Shown: positions 32,860 through 41,700, counted from the stretch's first letter. The stretch is 64,000 nucleotides of DNA from Mucilaginibacter mali (GCF_013283875.1 NZ_CP054139.1:1984001-2048000); one strand, 5' to 3'. The notes: a model not told the origin generated them from the sequence alone. Program-made: numbers and translations.

Positions 32860-33966
32860 ATGCCTATAAATATCCATCAGTTGTTTAAAACCCCTGTTAA
32901 TCATGTACCGGCTATACTTGATGAAAAATATTTTCCGGTTTTAGACGGCTTGCGCGGTGTCGCTATTTTATTTGTTTTAGCCGGGCATCTTTTTTTTGAT
33001 ACACAAAAAGCAGGTAATATAGGACTAACCGGTGTAGAGATATTTTTTGTACTCAGTGGTTTCCTGATCACCACATTACTTTTAAAGGAAAAAGTAATAA
33101 AGGGAAGTGTTTCGTTAAGATATTTTTATATCAGGCGTATCCTCAGGATTGTGCCGGTAGCTTACCTTTATTTGGCCGTTTTGGTTGCTTTAAATATTGT
33201 TTTTAAGCTGCATGTCCCGCTCATATCCTTTCTTTCATCGCTGCTGTATATCCACAATATTACCTTTTATAAAGGCGACACGTCATGGTCATCCGCTCAT
33301 TTTTGGACATTGGGTGTCGAGGAGCAGTTTTACCTTATGTTTCCGTTTATATTGGTTAAAAGCATACGTAAATATATAATAACAGCCGCGGCACTATTAT
33401 TAGCTGTACCCGTTTTACAGTTTTTAGTTTATCACAATATCGGGGTGTTTTATGCTAATAATTGGGTACATAAAATTAGTGTGGCTGTAGTTGTAATTTT
33501 AGGCAATGGTACATTGGCCATACTTATTGGTTCGCTAACGGCTTTGCTGGTGTTTAAACAAGTGCTTAAACCTGGTGGTAAAACCAGGGCTTATTATTTA
33601 AGCACCTTGATTTTGATCACAGCTATAATCTTCAGGATATTTTGCCCGGTACTGGTGCCCAGCACTTATACGAACCAGATAGTATTTGCCATTTTTATCA
33701 GTGGCGTTATTTATTTGTGCTTATCCCGTCATGATTTTCTGGGGCGCTTACTGTCAAACAAAATAATAGTTAAGGTGGGCGTTTTATCCTACAGCATTTA
33801 TGTTTGGCAGCAATTGTTTACACACCAGCAGCCCTGGCAACATATTTTTAGATATGGCGGGGCCTGGTGGTTTAATATGCCCTTACTATTGCTTGTTGCT
33901 TATACATCGTACCAGTTTTTTGAAAGGAAGTTCTTAAATATAAAGGACAGGTTTAAAGCAGCCTGA
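32860..33966 (+). CDS. Acyltransferase family 3 (OafA/YrhL-like) membrane protein, paralogue 2
   Basis: A 368-residue protein from the ATG at 32860 (a TTG two codons earlier is also in frame). Same layout as the upstream paralogue: FPVLDGLRGVAILFVLAGH, GVEIFFVLSGFLITTLLLKE, FYIRRILRIVPVAYLYL, HFWTLGVEEQFYL, and a shared end (YSIYVWQQLFTHQQPWQH). The two proteins have diverged considerably while the sequence ahead of them has not. It is convergent with the LytTR gene, with 1 nt between the stop codons. The transferred acyl group and the acceptor are unknown. Confidence 0.9.
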   Translation: MPINIHQLFKTPVNHVPAILDEKYFPVLDGLRGVAILFVLAGHLFFDTQKAGNIGLTGVEIFFVLSGFLITTLLLKEKVIKGSVSLRYFYIRRILRIVPVAYLYLAVLVALNIVFKLHVPLISFLSSLLYIHNITFYKGDTSWSSAHFWTLGVEEQFYLMFPFILVKSIRKYIITAAALLLAVPVLQFLVYHNIGVFYANNWVHKISVAVVVILGNGTLAILIGSLTALLVFKQVLKPGGKTRAYYLSTLILITAIIFRIFCPVLVPSTYTNQIVFAIFISGVIYLCLSRHDFLGRLLSNKIIVKVGVLSYSIYVWQQLFTHQQPWQHIFRYGGAWWFNMPLLLLVAYTSYQFFERKFLNIKDRFKAA

Positions 33967-33967
33967 T

Positions 33968-34672
33968 CTATTTCTTTACCCACCCTTTAGCAAAGGCGCT
34001 ATAACTATCGCTGATGGGCAATTCGGCGCTGGCCAGTTGTATCTTACGGTTTTGGATGGATTTGATCTTACCCACGGCTACTACAAAGCTGCGGTGTACA
34101 CGCTGAAACTGATCGGGCGGCAATTTTTCTAAAACCTTTTTTAGTGGCATCAGGGTTAGCACCGGTTTTGAGGATGTGCCGGTATGGATCTTAATATAAT
34201 CCTCCATACTTTCAATATATTCAATATCGTTCAGGTTGATCTTAACCATCCGGTACTCCGAATATACATAAAGGCTTTCCTGCTGCATGGTGTTAACCTG
34301 GCTGGACTTGTATTGCTGAAAATCGACAGCTTTTTCAATCGCCTTGCCAAAGCGGGTCAAATCGATGGGTTTAAGCAGGTAGTCCAACGCTTCCAGTTCA
34401 AAACCCTCAAAGGCGAAGTTTTTATAGGCGGTGGTGAAGATCACCATCGGCTTCGGATCCAGCGAACGCACCAGATCGATACCGGTAATATCAGGCATAT
34501 TGATATCCACAAAAAGCAGGTCGATAGGGGTTTTAGCCAAAAACTCCGCGCCGGATATGGCATCCTCAAAACACTGCACCAATTGCAGGGTGGGGAATTT
34601 GGCGATATACTTGCGCATCAGTTCAAGCGCCAGTGGCTCGTCATCGATGGCTATGCATTTTAGTGGTGTCAT
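33968..34672 (-). CDS. LytTR-family response regulator
   Basis: A 234-residue regulator. Residues 1 to ~120 are a receiver domain with DDE near the N-terminus, the phosphoacceptor Asp in LLFVDINMPDITG, and K in LLKPIDL. Residues ~135-234 are a LytTR DNA-binding domain (VKINLNDIEYIESMEDYIKIHT, FQRVHRSFVVAVGKIKSI). LytTR proteins bind pairs of direct repeats about 21 bp apart, and such a pair lies at 31107-31138. It is encoded downstream of its LytS-like kinase with a strong palindrome between. A degenerate copy of its last 23 codons is at 32596-32667. Confidence 0.93.
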   Translation of the reverse strand: MTPLKCIAIDDEPLALELMRKYIAKFPTLQLVQCFEDAISGAEFLAKTPIDLLFVDINMPDITGIDLVRSLDPKPMVIFTTAYKNFAFEGFELEALDYLLKPIDLTRFGKAIEKAVDFQQYKSSQVNTMQQESLYVYSEYRMVKINLNDIEYIESMEDYIKIHTGTSSKPVLTLMPLKKVLEKLPPDQFQRVHRSFVVAVGKIKSIQNRKIQLASAELPISDSYSAFAKGWVKK

Positions 34673-34685
34673 GTTTTTAAAATCC

Positions 34686-34770
34686 CGTCATCCTGAGCGA
34701 TAGCGAAGGATCCCAAATATGAAGAGCAGACTTGCTTATCGGGGATCCTTCGCTATCGCTCAGGATGACG
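34686..34770. repeat. Perfect 29-bp inverted repeat, family A copy 3
   Basis: Arms 34686-34714 and 34742-34770 are perfect 29-bp complements (left arm starts CGTCATCCTGAGCGATAGCG), with a 27-nt centre. It lies between the kinase and regulator genes of one operon, so it would be transcribed as a very stable hairpin. Confidence 0.9.
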
Positions 34771-34794
34771 ATGTGGTTTTGTGTCAGGCGTTAT

Positions 34795-35949
34795 TTAACT
34801 ATGCAGCGTCAACTTAACCTTAAATATATTATTCTTTTCCTCAATATTTAATAAATGCTTTTTCGGATAGATATACTCCAGCCGTTGACGGGTATTGGCA
34901 ATGCCTACACCCACCCGCTCGGGGTTTTTAGGCTGGTTATGAAATATCCGGTTCTCGCAGCAAAGGGTAATGGTTTGCGCTTCGGCTATCAGCTCGATAT
35001 CCAGCGTGCTTTCTTCCTGTTTACTGATGCCATATTTAAACATATTCTCTACAAAGGGGATCAGGATGAGTGGGGCAATACGCTGGGTGCTGATCTTTCC
35101 GGTGATCTTGAAGTTAACTTTTGTTTTTTTACCCAGGCGAAGGCGTTGCAGGTCGATGTAATCGTTCACACAATTGATCTCGTCCTGTAGCAGCACAAAG
35201 TCTTCGCTCACTTCGTCGGTAACGTAGCGCATAATATTGGATAGTTTCATAATGCTGTCCGACGTATGCTCGCTATTGGTAACCGAAAGCGTGTAGATAT
35301 TATTAAGCGTATTAAATAAAAAATGCGGATTGATCTGCGCCTTCAAAAAAGAGAGTTCGGCGTTGGCTTTTTCGGCTTCGGCCTTTACCACGCGCTGCTC
35401 GGTACTTTGCCATTGCTGCACGGTGCCTATGGCAATGCTCAAGGCCATCATCAGCGCAAAGATGACCAAACTCAGCGTATCGATATTGCGCGAGTGTTGC
35501 AGTAAGGGAGCTATCCCTGATACCGGTTTTGTTTCAGGCTCCTGCATGCGCAGGTCCTGGTGGGGCAGGGGGCCAAAATAGCGATGGCTGTTCTCTACGC
35601 TGTCTAAATATCGCTGGTGCGCTTCAATGGCCAACTGGGCCTGTACACGTGGGTTGTGGGTAAGCAGCTTATCAAAAGGCTGCAAAAAGTATACAAAGCC
35701 CAGCAAAAACAAAATAACAAGACTGTAAATAATATACCTTCTGCGCAATAATAGCTTTGGGATCAGGTACCCAAGGTTGAAGTAGAACATCCCCATATAA
35801 GTGAGGCAGAACAGCCAGTAATATGGCGATATCAGCAGCACCCAGGTAATGCCACCCTTAAGCCCCTCGTTAAGGAACAGCAGGGGGAATATCAGGAACA
35901 GCAACCAGCCGGCCGTGTGTATTACATAATTAGCTTTAAAGCGTAGCAT
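34795..35949 (-). CDS. LytS/YehU-type sensor histidine kinase
   Basis: A 384-residue kinase. Four hydrophobic segments lie within the first ~190 residues (VIHTAGWLLFLIFPLLFLN, YIIYSLVILFLLGFVYF, LSLVIFALMMALSIAIGTV among them). They are followed by the His_kinase motif FLKAQINPHFLFNTLNNIYTL with the phosphorylated His. The ATPase domain ends VGVGIANTRQRLEYIYP. It lacks a DHp domain of the EnvZ kind, as usual for this group. It is paired with the LytTR regulator 122 bp downstream. The stimulus is unknown; there is no extracytoplasmic sensor domain of notable size. Confidence 0.92.
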   Translation of the reverse strand: MLRFKANYVIHTAGWLLFLIFPLLFLNEGLKGGITWVLLISPYYWLFCLTYMGMFYFNLGYLIPKLLLRRRYIIYSLVILFLLGFVYFLQPFDKLLTHNPRVQAQLAIEAHQRYLDSVENSHRYFGPLPHQDLRMQEPETKPVSGIAPLLQHSRNIDTLSLVIFALMMALSIAIGTVQQWQSTEQRVVKAEAEKANAELSFLKAQINPHFLFNTLNNIYTLSVTNSEHTSDSIMKLSNIMRYVTDEVSEDFVLLQDEINCVNDYIDLQRLRLGKKTKVNFKITGKISTQRIAPLILIPFVENMFKYGISKQEESTLDIELIAEAQTITLCCENRIFHNQPKNPERVGVGIANTRQRLEYIYPKKHLLNIEEKNNIFKVKLTLHS

Positions 35950-35987
35950 AATTGCAAAGCAACGGTTTATTAAGGCATAGATAGTAA

Positions 35988-36019
35988 AATGTATCGGTAA
36001 TTGGGCGGTATGTGTGGAT
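35988..36019. promoter_or_regulatory. Candidate LytTR site ahead of the kinase gene
   Basis: AATGTATCGGT (35988-35998) repeats the motif seen at 31107-31138; a weaker copy TATGTGTGGAT starts exactly 21 bp later (7 of 11 matches). It is 39-70 bp ahead of the kinase start, which would allow autoregulation. Confidence 0.45.
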
Positions 36020-36041
36020 GAATGTGGATTTGTATAAACAA

Positions 36042-36076
36042 AAATGCCATTTCAATCGCAGATTGAAATGGCATTT
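36042..36076 (-). terminator. Perfect 16-bp hairpin with T-rich tail
   Basis: AAATGCCATTTCAATC (36042-36057) and GATTGAAATGGCATTT (36061-36076) pair perfectly around a 3-nt loop. On the minus strand TTTTTG follows, so it can end transcripts from the M28 peptidase gene before they reach the kinase. Confidence 0.6.
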
Positions 36077-36084
36077 ACACTATA

Positions 36085-36175
36085 CGTCATTGCGAGTATA
36101 GCGTGGCAATCCCCGATAAGCAGAGCGGCTCTGGAAGTCGGGGATTGCCACGTCGTTTCACTCCTCGCAATGACG
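36085..36175. repeat. Dispersed palindromic repeat, family A copy 4
   Basis: Starts CGTCATTGCGAG and ends CTCCTCGCAATGACG, with GTGGCAATCCCCGA opposite TCGGGGATTGCCAC inside. It lies between the M28 gene end and the hairpin at 36042. Confidence 0.85.
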
Positions 36176-36204
36176 ATTTGATCAGAATTGGTTAGTGAGC
36201 ATTA

Positions 36205-37761
36205 CTACTTATCCAGCCCGCCTCGGCGTATCGGTTTCTGCGGCGCTGGCCATCTTACACCTTCGGCTTTTGCGGTTGATGTTTTCTCGGGATCCTCGCT
36301 GGCCATGTACACCAGCATAGCGGCCAGCATGGCGTTTATTTTCACATCGTCGAAGATCACTTTATCATAAGTATCGCGGTTGGTATGCCAGGTATAGTTA
36401 AAGTACGACCAGTTTAACGAGCTTAACGATAAGCCCGGCGCGCCGGCCATCACAAACGAGGCGTTATCCGAACCGCCACCGCTTGGCGAACCCGGGAAAC
36501 TGGTGCGGATGCGGTTTTTTAGCGTATCAGGGATAGGGGCCAGCCAGCGCGGGATAAAGTTTTTAGAATCAGCAAAACCTTGTCCGCTCAGGTTAACCAC
36601 GCGGCCGGTACCGTTGTCCTGGTTAAACAAGGCCTGCAGGTTCTTCACAATTTCGGGGTGATCTTCCACAAACGATTTTGAACCGTTCAAGCCTTCTTCC
36701 TCGCTGCCCCAGTGACCAACTAAAATGGTACGTTTTGGGTGCGGGTAAACCAGTTTCAGGATGCGCATGGCCTCCATCATGGTTAGTGTACCGGTGCCAT
36801 TATCGGTAGCACCGCTGGCGCCATCCCACGAGTCGAAGTGGGCCGATAGCATTACATACTCATCCGGTTTTTCACTGCCTTTTATTTCGGCAATAGTATT
36901 AAAGGTTGGTACCACGCCCAGTTCCTTCGATTCGCAATGCATCGTGATCACCGGTTTGTCGCCACCTTCTATCAGGCGGTACATCAGGGTATAATCTTCA
37001 AGGGCAATATCAACACTTGGTACCTTTTTGGTATTAGCGCCAAATATCTTATCCACCCCAAAACCTGCCGACCAGGTGTTGGTGATAATACCTACCGCGC
37101 CTGCATTTTCCAACGCTACCGGCAATGTCTTGGCCGTAAGCCCGGTTTTGCGGATGCGTTGCGCCCAGGCAGCGGTTACGGCCCTTTGCTCTTCGGCCAG
37201 CTTGGCAATTGTTTCTTTCATGCCAAATTGCTGCAGGTTATCAACCGGGCGGCCGGTTACCTGGTTACTGGATACCATTACAAACTTGCCTTTTACACTT
37301 GGCAGCCATTCTTTAAATGCTGCCGAGTCGGCCAGGTCTGGCAGCAGGATCACCTCGGCAGTTACGGTTTTTTTGCCCATGCCGGGGCTCCAGGCCAACT
37401 GCGTACCCTCCAGCGAGCGCACCCTTGGCGATATCATATCAATGTGCGATATGCCGCGTTCCCAGCCGCGCCACTCGCCCCATTTTTCATTACGGGCATC
37501 AATGCCCCAGCTTTTATATTTTTCAACGGCCCAGTCGTTGGCCTTTTTCATTTGCGGGGTGCCTACCAGGCGCGGACCGATCTGGTCGAAGAGTTCGTGC
37601 GCCAGCTTCTCTAACTGAGAGTTGGTCATTTCCTCCTTCATAATGGCATCAATAACAGGTTTGGTAGATTGGGCCGAGGCTATGCCGGTGCAAAGCAGCA
37701 AGCCAAAAGCCAATGGTTTTGCCCGTCGCCAGGCATTTAGTGGTCGGTTAATGGTTTTCAT
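36205..37761 (-). CDS. M28-family zinc aminopeptidase/carboxypeptidase Q-like, secreted
   Basis: A 518-residue protein with a signal peptide ending ASAQ near residue 31. A PA (protease-associated) domain lies around residues 130-270. The M28 catalytic domain follows: SAHFDSWDGASGATDNGTG carries the first zinc His and the bridging Asp, GSEEEGLNGS the catalytic Glu and a ligand Glu, and SGGGSDNASF the next ligand region. The C-terminal WHTNRDTYDKV supplies the last His. It is most like plasma glutamate carboxypeptidase/carboxypeptidase Q and probably trims peptides in the periplasm. No operon partner. Confidence 0.9.
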   Translation of the reverse strand: MKTINRPLNAWRRAKPLAFGLLLCTGIASAQSTKPVIDAIMKEEMTNSQLEKLAHELFDQIGPRLVGTPQMKKANDWAVEKYKSWGIDARNEKWGEWRGWERGISHIDMISPRVRSLEGTQLAWSPGMGKKTVTAEVILLPDLADSAAFKEWLPSVKGKFVMVSSNQVTGRPVDNLQQFGMKETIAKLAEEQRAVTAAWAQRIRKTGLTAKTLPVALENAGAVGIITNTWSAGFGVDKIFGANTKKVPSVDIALEDYTLMYRLIEGGDKPVITMHCESKELGVVPTFNTIAEIKGSEKPDEYVMLSAHFDSWDGASGATDNGTGTLTMMEAMRILKLVYPHPKRTILVGHWGSEEEGLNGSKSFVEDHPEIVKNLQALFNQDNGTGRVVNLSGQGFADSKNFIPRWLAPIPDTLKNRIRTSFPGSPSGGGSDNASFVMAGAPGLSLSSLNWSYFNYTWHTNRDTYDKVIFDDVKINAMLAAMLVYMASEDPEKTSTAKAEGVRWPAPQKPIRRGGLDK

Positions 37762-37904
37762 GAAATTTAAATTAGTTAATAGTTGCGATCGCTCTAAATT
37801 ACCTTTTCATCATGGTAATATCAAATTTGCAACATGTAACAAAAGTGTGCCGATAGCTGAAAAAGCCTGTTTACTTTTATATCAAACAAACAAACCTTAA
37901 AAAA

Positions 37905-38381
37905 ATGGATCAGCAACAATTATTTGTGAAGATGGCCCTTGGCAACTGGAACCTGCAGATAGGACGTATCGAAAAAATGTTTGATGGTTTTAATGACGAT
38001 CAGCTTTTACAGCCGGTAGCGCCGGGAAAGAACAGGGTGATTTACCTGCTGGGCCATTTTGTAGCTTATCACGATATGCTGGGCGCCTCACTTGGCCTGG
38101 CCGAACGGAAATACGCCCATTTGGATGAAGCCTTCCTTAAAAACCCCGACAACAGTAGCTTTGATATGCCCGATACCGCCTACCTGCGCAATGCCTGGGC
38201 CGATGTGCATAGTAACCTGACCAACCTGTTTGCAGGACTAAGCGCTGAGGAATGGTTTAAAAAGCACAATTCGGTAAACGAGGCCGATTTTGCTGCCGAC
38301 CCAAGCCGCAACCGGCTGAACATGGTGATGAACCGCACGGCGCATGTGGCTTATCATGCCGGGCAAATAAAGCTGATATAG
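37905..38381 (+). CDS. DinB-like four-helix protein
   Basis: A 158-residue protein of the DinB/YfiT superfamily. Helices include LQIGRIEKMFDGFNDDQLLQ, VIYLLGHFVAYHDMLGASLGL and the C-terminal MNRTAHVAYHAGQIKLI. The three His positions (H in LLGHFVAYHD and AYHAGQ) match the metal-binding triad. Many family members are metal-dependent thiol transferases (bacillithiol or mycothiol S-transferases), but the Bacteroidota versions are mostly uncharacterised. It stands alone, divergent from the M28 gene across 143 bp. Two further DinB-like genes occur at 52404-53291. Confidence 0.82.
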   Translation: MDQQQLFVKMALGNWNLQIGRIEKMFDGFNDDQLLQPVAPGKNRVIYLLGHFVAYHDMLGASLGLAERKYAHLDEAFLKNPDNSSFDMPDTAYLRNAWADVHSNLTNLFAGLSAEEWFKKHNSVNEADFAADPSRNRLNMVMNRTAHVAYHAGQIKLI

Positions 38382-38485
38382 CCGAATGTAACAATTGATT
38401 TACGCAACAATAAATTATACATACGGCAAACAATTATCGGCTGATTTAAGTATATTAGTAAACCAATTAAATACATCGCTTTACT

Positions 38486-38680
38486 ATGATACTGACATAT
38501 TACCAGGCTGTGGAACTGATGACTATACTGCCCGTGCTGTTATCGCCTGCTGATACAACCAATACTACTTCGGTAGAAGAAGAAGAGGCTGCTAACGACG
38601 AAGATACATCTGGCATAATAGAAATGTGGACCATGCCCACCACCCCGGCTATAGAAGTGAACGGGGCCGATTTTTATTAA
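38486..38680 (+). CDS. Small acidic protein of unknown function (64 aa)
   Basis: A 64-residue frame with an ATG start, 51 bp ahead of the oxidoreductase gene and in the same direction. The product is acidic (EEEEAANDED in the middle), has a hydrophobic N-terminal third (TYYQAVELMTILPVLLS) and ends EVNGADFY. There is no signal peptide with positive residues and no family I recognise. It could be a real small gene or chance; codon usage is not decisive at this length. Confidence 0.4.
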   Translation: MILTYYQAVELMTILPVLLSPADTTNTTSVEEEEAANDEDTSGIIEMWTMPTTPAIEVNGADFY

Positions 38681-38731
38681 TAAACTAAACCTATTGTTTA
38701 GTAATTTGCCTTTTTAATAATCGAAATTAAA

Positions 38732-40159
38732 TTGGATTACGATGCAGTAGTAGTAGGATCGGGGCCTAATGGGCTTGCCGCGGCAATATCGCTGCAGCAA
38801 AACGGTCTTTCGGTTTTACTGATAGAGGGTAAGGCCAAAATTGGCGGGGGCTTGCGTACGCAGGAACTAACCCTGCCCGGTTACCTGCACGATGTTTGTT
38901 CGGCCATACACCCGCTTGCCGTCGCTTCCCCTTTTTTTAGTACCCTGCCGCTTCATCAATACGGGCTCGAATATATCTATCCACCCGCAGCTGCTGCGCA
39001 TCCTTTTGACGATGGTACGGCAGCTGTGCTGAAAAAGTCCATCGATGAAACAGCCAGCCTGTTAGGTGCCGATGCATCAGCCTATTTAAAACTAATTAAA
39101 CCATTGGTTGACGGCTGGCCCGATATCGCCCCCGATTTTTTAGCGCCGCTGCATTTTCCCCAACACCCTATCAGCATGGCTAAATTTGGGCTGGATGCTT
39201 TGCAGCCCGCCACCCGTTTAGTTAAACAGTTTAAAAGCGAAAAAGCTAAGGGGCTGTTTGCGGGGATGGCCGCGCATGGTATACAGCCGCTTAGTAATAT
39301 CGCTACATCGGCAATAGGCATGGTATTACTGGCCGCCGGACACCTTAATGGCTGGCCCTTCCCGAAAGGTGGCTCGGTAAAAATTGCCGATGCTTTGGCT
39401 GCCCATTTTATAAGCCTGGGTGGCAAAATAGAAACCAGCACTTACATCACCTCACTTCAACAACTGCCTGCTGCAAAGGCTGTTTTGTTTGATGTTACGC
39501 CACGTCAATTGCTGCAAATCGCCGGGCATCAATTCTCGGCCATTTACAAATGGCAGATGGAGCGCTACCGCTACGGCATGGGCGTTTTTAAGATCGACTG
39601 GGCGCTCGATGCACCAATTCCCTTTACAGCCCCCGAAGCCAGGCAAGCCGCAACGGTACATTTGGGCAACACTTTGCAGGAAATAAAAACCAGCGAACAG
39701 CAAACCTGGGACGGCGGGCATCCCGAAAAGCCTTTTGTACTACTGGCCCAACAAAGCCTGTTTGATGATACGCGCGCCCCCCAGGGTAAGCATACCGCCT
39801 GGGCATACTGCCACGTCCCGGCCGGATCGACCATGGATATGACCAATGCCATCGAGCAGCAGGTAGAACGTTTCGCCCCCGGCTTCCGCGAACGGGTATT
39901 GGCACGCCATACTTTTAACACCGCGCAAATGGAGCAATACAACCCCAACTATATCGGCGGCGATATTAATGCCGGGGCTATGGATATCACCCAATTGTTT
40001 ACGCGCCCGGTGTTGCGGCGTTCACCCTATACCACATCGGCTAAGGGGATCTATATCTGTTCGGCATCAACACCGCCCGGTGGCGGAGTGCATGGCATGT
40101 GCGGGTACCACGCGGCAATGCGGGTGTTGAAGGATTTAGGCTTTGTAATATTCAGGTAA
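38732..40159 (+). CDS. FAD-dependent oxidoreductase, phytoene-desaturase-like
   Basis: A 475-residue flavoprotein. The start YDAVVVGSGPNGLAAAISL is the Rossmann GxGxxG motif, and IGGGLRTQE is the second conserved FAD/CrtI-type segment. The C-terminal GIYICSASTPPGGGVHGMCGYHAAMRVL closes the FAD site as in phytoene desaturases and carotenoid isomerases (CrtI/CrtISO, amine-oxidase superfamily). The start codon is TTG at 38732; no in-frame ATG fits before the FAD motif. No other carotenoid gene is nearby, so the substrate is open. Located between a small acidic gene and a family A repeat. Confidence 0.83.
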   Translation: MDYDAVVVGSGPNGLAAAISLQQNGLSVLLIEGKAKIGGGLRTQELTLPGYLHDVCSAIHPLAVASPFFSTLPLHQYGLEYIYPPAAAAHPFDDGTAAVLKKSIDETASLLGADASAYLKLIKPLVDGWPDIAPDFLAPLHFPQHPISMAKFGLDALQPATRLVKQFKSEKAKGLFAGMAAHGIQPLSNIATSAIGMVLLAAGHLNGWPFPKGGSVKIADALAAHFISLGGKIETSTYITSLQQLPAAKAVLFDVTPRQLLQIAGHQFSAIYKWQMERYRYGMGVFKIDWALDAPIPFTAPEARQAATVHLGNTLQEIKTSEQQTWDGGHPEKPFVLLAQQSLFDDTRAPQGKHTAWAYCHVPAGSTMDMTNAIEQQVERFAPGFRERVLARHTFNTAQMEQYNPNYIGGDINAGAMDITQLFTRPVLRRSPYTTSAKGIYICSASTPPGGGVHGMCGYHAAMRVLKDLGFVIFR

Positions 40160-40164
40160 CCCGT

Positions 40165-40258
40165 CGTCATAGCGACGTGGCTATCCCCGATATCAAGGTC
40201 GGGTAATGTATGTTGGCTCTGTAAATCGGGGATAGCCACGCTATCGCTCGCTATGACG
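40165..40258. repeat. Dispersed palindromic repeat, family A copy 5
   Basis: CGTCATAGCGACGTGGCTATCCCCGAT at the left pairs with ATCGGGGATAGCCACG and CTATGACG at the right. It occupies the gap between the convergent oxidoreductase and DUF2264 genes. Confidence 0.85.
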
Positions 40259-40272
40259 TTTGTCAACAAATC

Positions 40273-41520
40273 CTACCGCTCATCCAACGCATGATCGATC
40301 GGTACATCAATTCCTTTCCATACTTTCTTTGCGGTCCAGTCTTCATCCGGGCCTTGCCAAAACTCGTCGGTAGCAGGAAGGCCTAACATCAGGAACCCTT
40401 CAGAACATAAGTACAAACTCCCGGTAGAGATGTAGCTTTCGCCGATATTGGGCTGATGGCCGAAAATACCGATCTGTAGCCAGCCGTTGGCATCGAAGGT
40501 TTGCGGGGCTTCTACCTGGCGCTTGATCATGGTATATAAGGCCGACCTTACCTGTTGCGGTTTTACGTGCTCGGGCAGTTCGCGCATCAGCGCTACCATG
40601 GCCAGGGCCTGGAACGCGCCAAAGCGGTAAGCCAGCGAGCGGCCGATAACAGGGTAGGTGCCCTCGGGCGATATCATGCGCTCCTGCACGGCGGCGTAAC
40701 GCTTAATATGCGATAGCGCGGTGCGGTAGGGGGCCTTTTGGCTGCTGTCGGCCTCGTTTATGGTTTTCAGCGTTTGCACCAGCAGGGGCTGTATTACAAA
40801 GCTATTGTAATAATCCCAGTGGAAGGTAGGGCCGTCGCTGTAAGCGCCGTCGCCTTTGTACCAGTTATTCAGGTGCTCTTTTATGGCATAATCCATGCGC
40901 ATACGGTCGCCGTATTTGTCAAACTTTAATAAGGCAGCCTCGGTAGTGGCGCTAAACAGCAACCAGTTTGAATAATTAGGCGTGATCACCCGCGACGATT
41001 TCAGCGCGGCGATAACATTGGCCTTAGTAGCGGCATCCAGCCTGTCCCACAGTTGATGCGGGGCGCGCAGCAACCCCTGCGAAAAGAAGGCGACATCCAC
41101 CACGGGCTGACCGCCGCCATGGTTAAAGTTCATAAAATCGGGCGAGGATGGGTCGGTAGCGTTATGGATGCCGGCCAATACCAGTTTGATATATTTTTCA
41201 CGCAGTTTACCCTCCGGGGTGTTATCGGGGCCAAGTTCCAGCCAGGGGGCCATACCGGCTATTAATCGGCCAAAGCCCTCCAAATGCGTGCTGTAAGCAT
41301 TGTTCTTTGGGTTTTTAGCTTCAACCGGCATTAGCTTTTTCAGTTGGTTTTTGCTAAGGGCATCCAGCAATGGGTCGGCAATGCGGGTAAGGGCGCCTAC
41401 TAAATAAGCCCGTTCGGCCTGGCCGGTGGTGTTTGATCTATCAGGATTTTGCGCATGCGGCTGAGCGTTGAAAAATACCGTAGCGGCAATAGTAAAGAGC
41501 AGGGAAGCGCGTATTTTCAT
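40273..41520 (-). CDS. DUF2264-domain protein (GH154-like), secreted
   Basis: A 415-residue protein with a signal peptide ending PHAQ near residue 24. The rest is the DUF2264 (alpha/alpha) barrel: YSTHLEGFGRLIAGMAPWL, DGAYSDGPTFHWDYYNSFVIQPLL, ISPEGTYPVIGRSLAYRFGAFQALA and YISTGSLYLCSEGFLMLGLP. Members of this family have been grouped with glycoside hydrolases (GH154, beta-glucuronidase-type), so a uronic-acid-releasing activity is possible. There is no linked glycan locus here; the lyase pair at 21429-24170 is 16 kb away. It is convergent with the oxidoreductase gene. Confidence 0.8.
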   Translation of the reverse strand: MKIRASLLFTIAATVFFNAQPHAQNPDRSNTTGQAERAYLVGALTRIADPLLDALSKNQLKKLMPVEAKNPKNNAYSTHLEGFGRLIAGMAPWLELGPDNTPEGKLREKYIKLVLAGIHNATDPSSPDFMNFNHGGGQPVVDVAFFSQGLLRAPHQLWDRLDAATKANVIAALKSSRVITPNYSNWLLFSATTEAALLKFDKYGDRMRMDYAIKEHLNNWYKGDGAYSDGPTFHWDYYNSFVIQPLLVQTLKTINEADSSQKAPYRTALSHIKRYAAVQERMISPEGTYPVIGRSLAYRFGAFQALAMVALMRELPEHVKPQQVRSALYTMIKRQVEAPQTFDANGWLQIGIFGHQPNIGESYISTGSLYLCSEGFLMLGLPATDEFWQGPDEDWTAKKVWKGIDVPIDHALDER

Positions 41521-41700
41521 CGGTTTTTTTAGAGGTATTTGGGTTAAAAATATATCCCTAAAGCGGGATTTTACCGATGGTAAATATAATTAAAGCTTTA
41601 TACCATTGGCAACCTGTTGCATATTTGATACGTTAACCCGTATATTGGTACTCCTTTTATGTTTTTTTAGCTAAAAATTACATAAAGGCACCGAACTGAT

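Noticed and set aside
37028..37618. 196-codon plus-strand frame, and a similar one at 36937-37614
   Set aside because: Both are antisense to the M28 peptidase gene, which is complete and well conserved.
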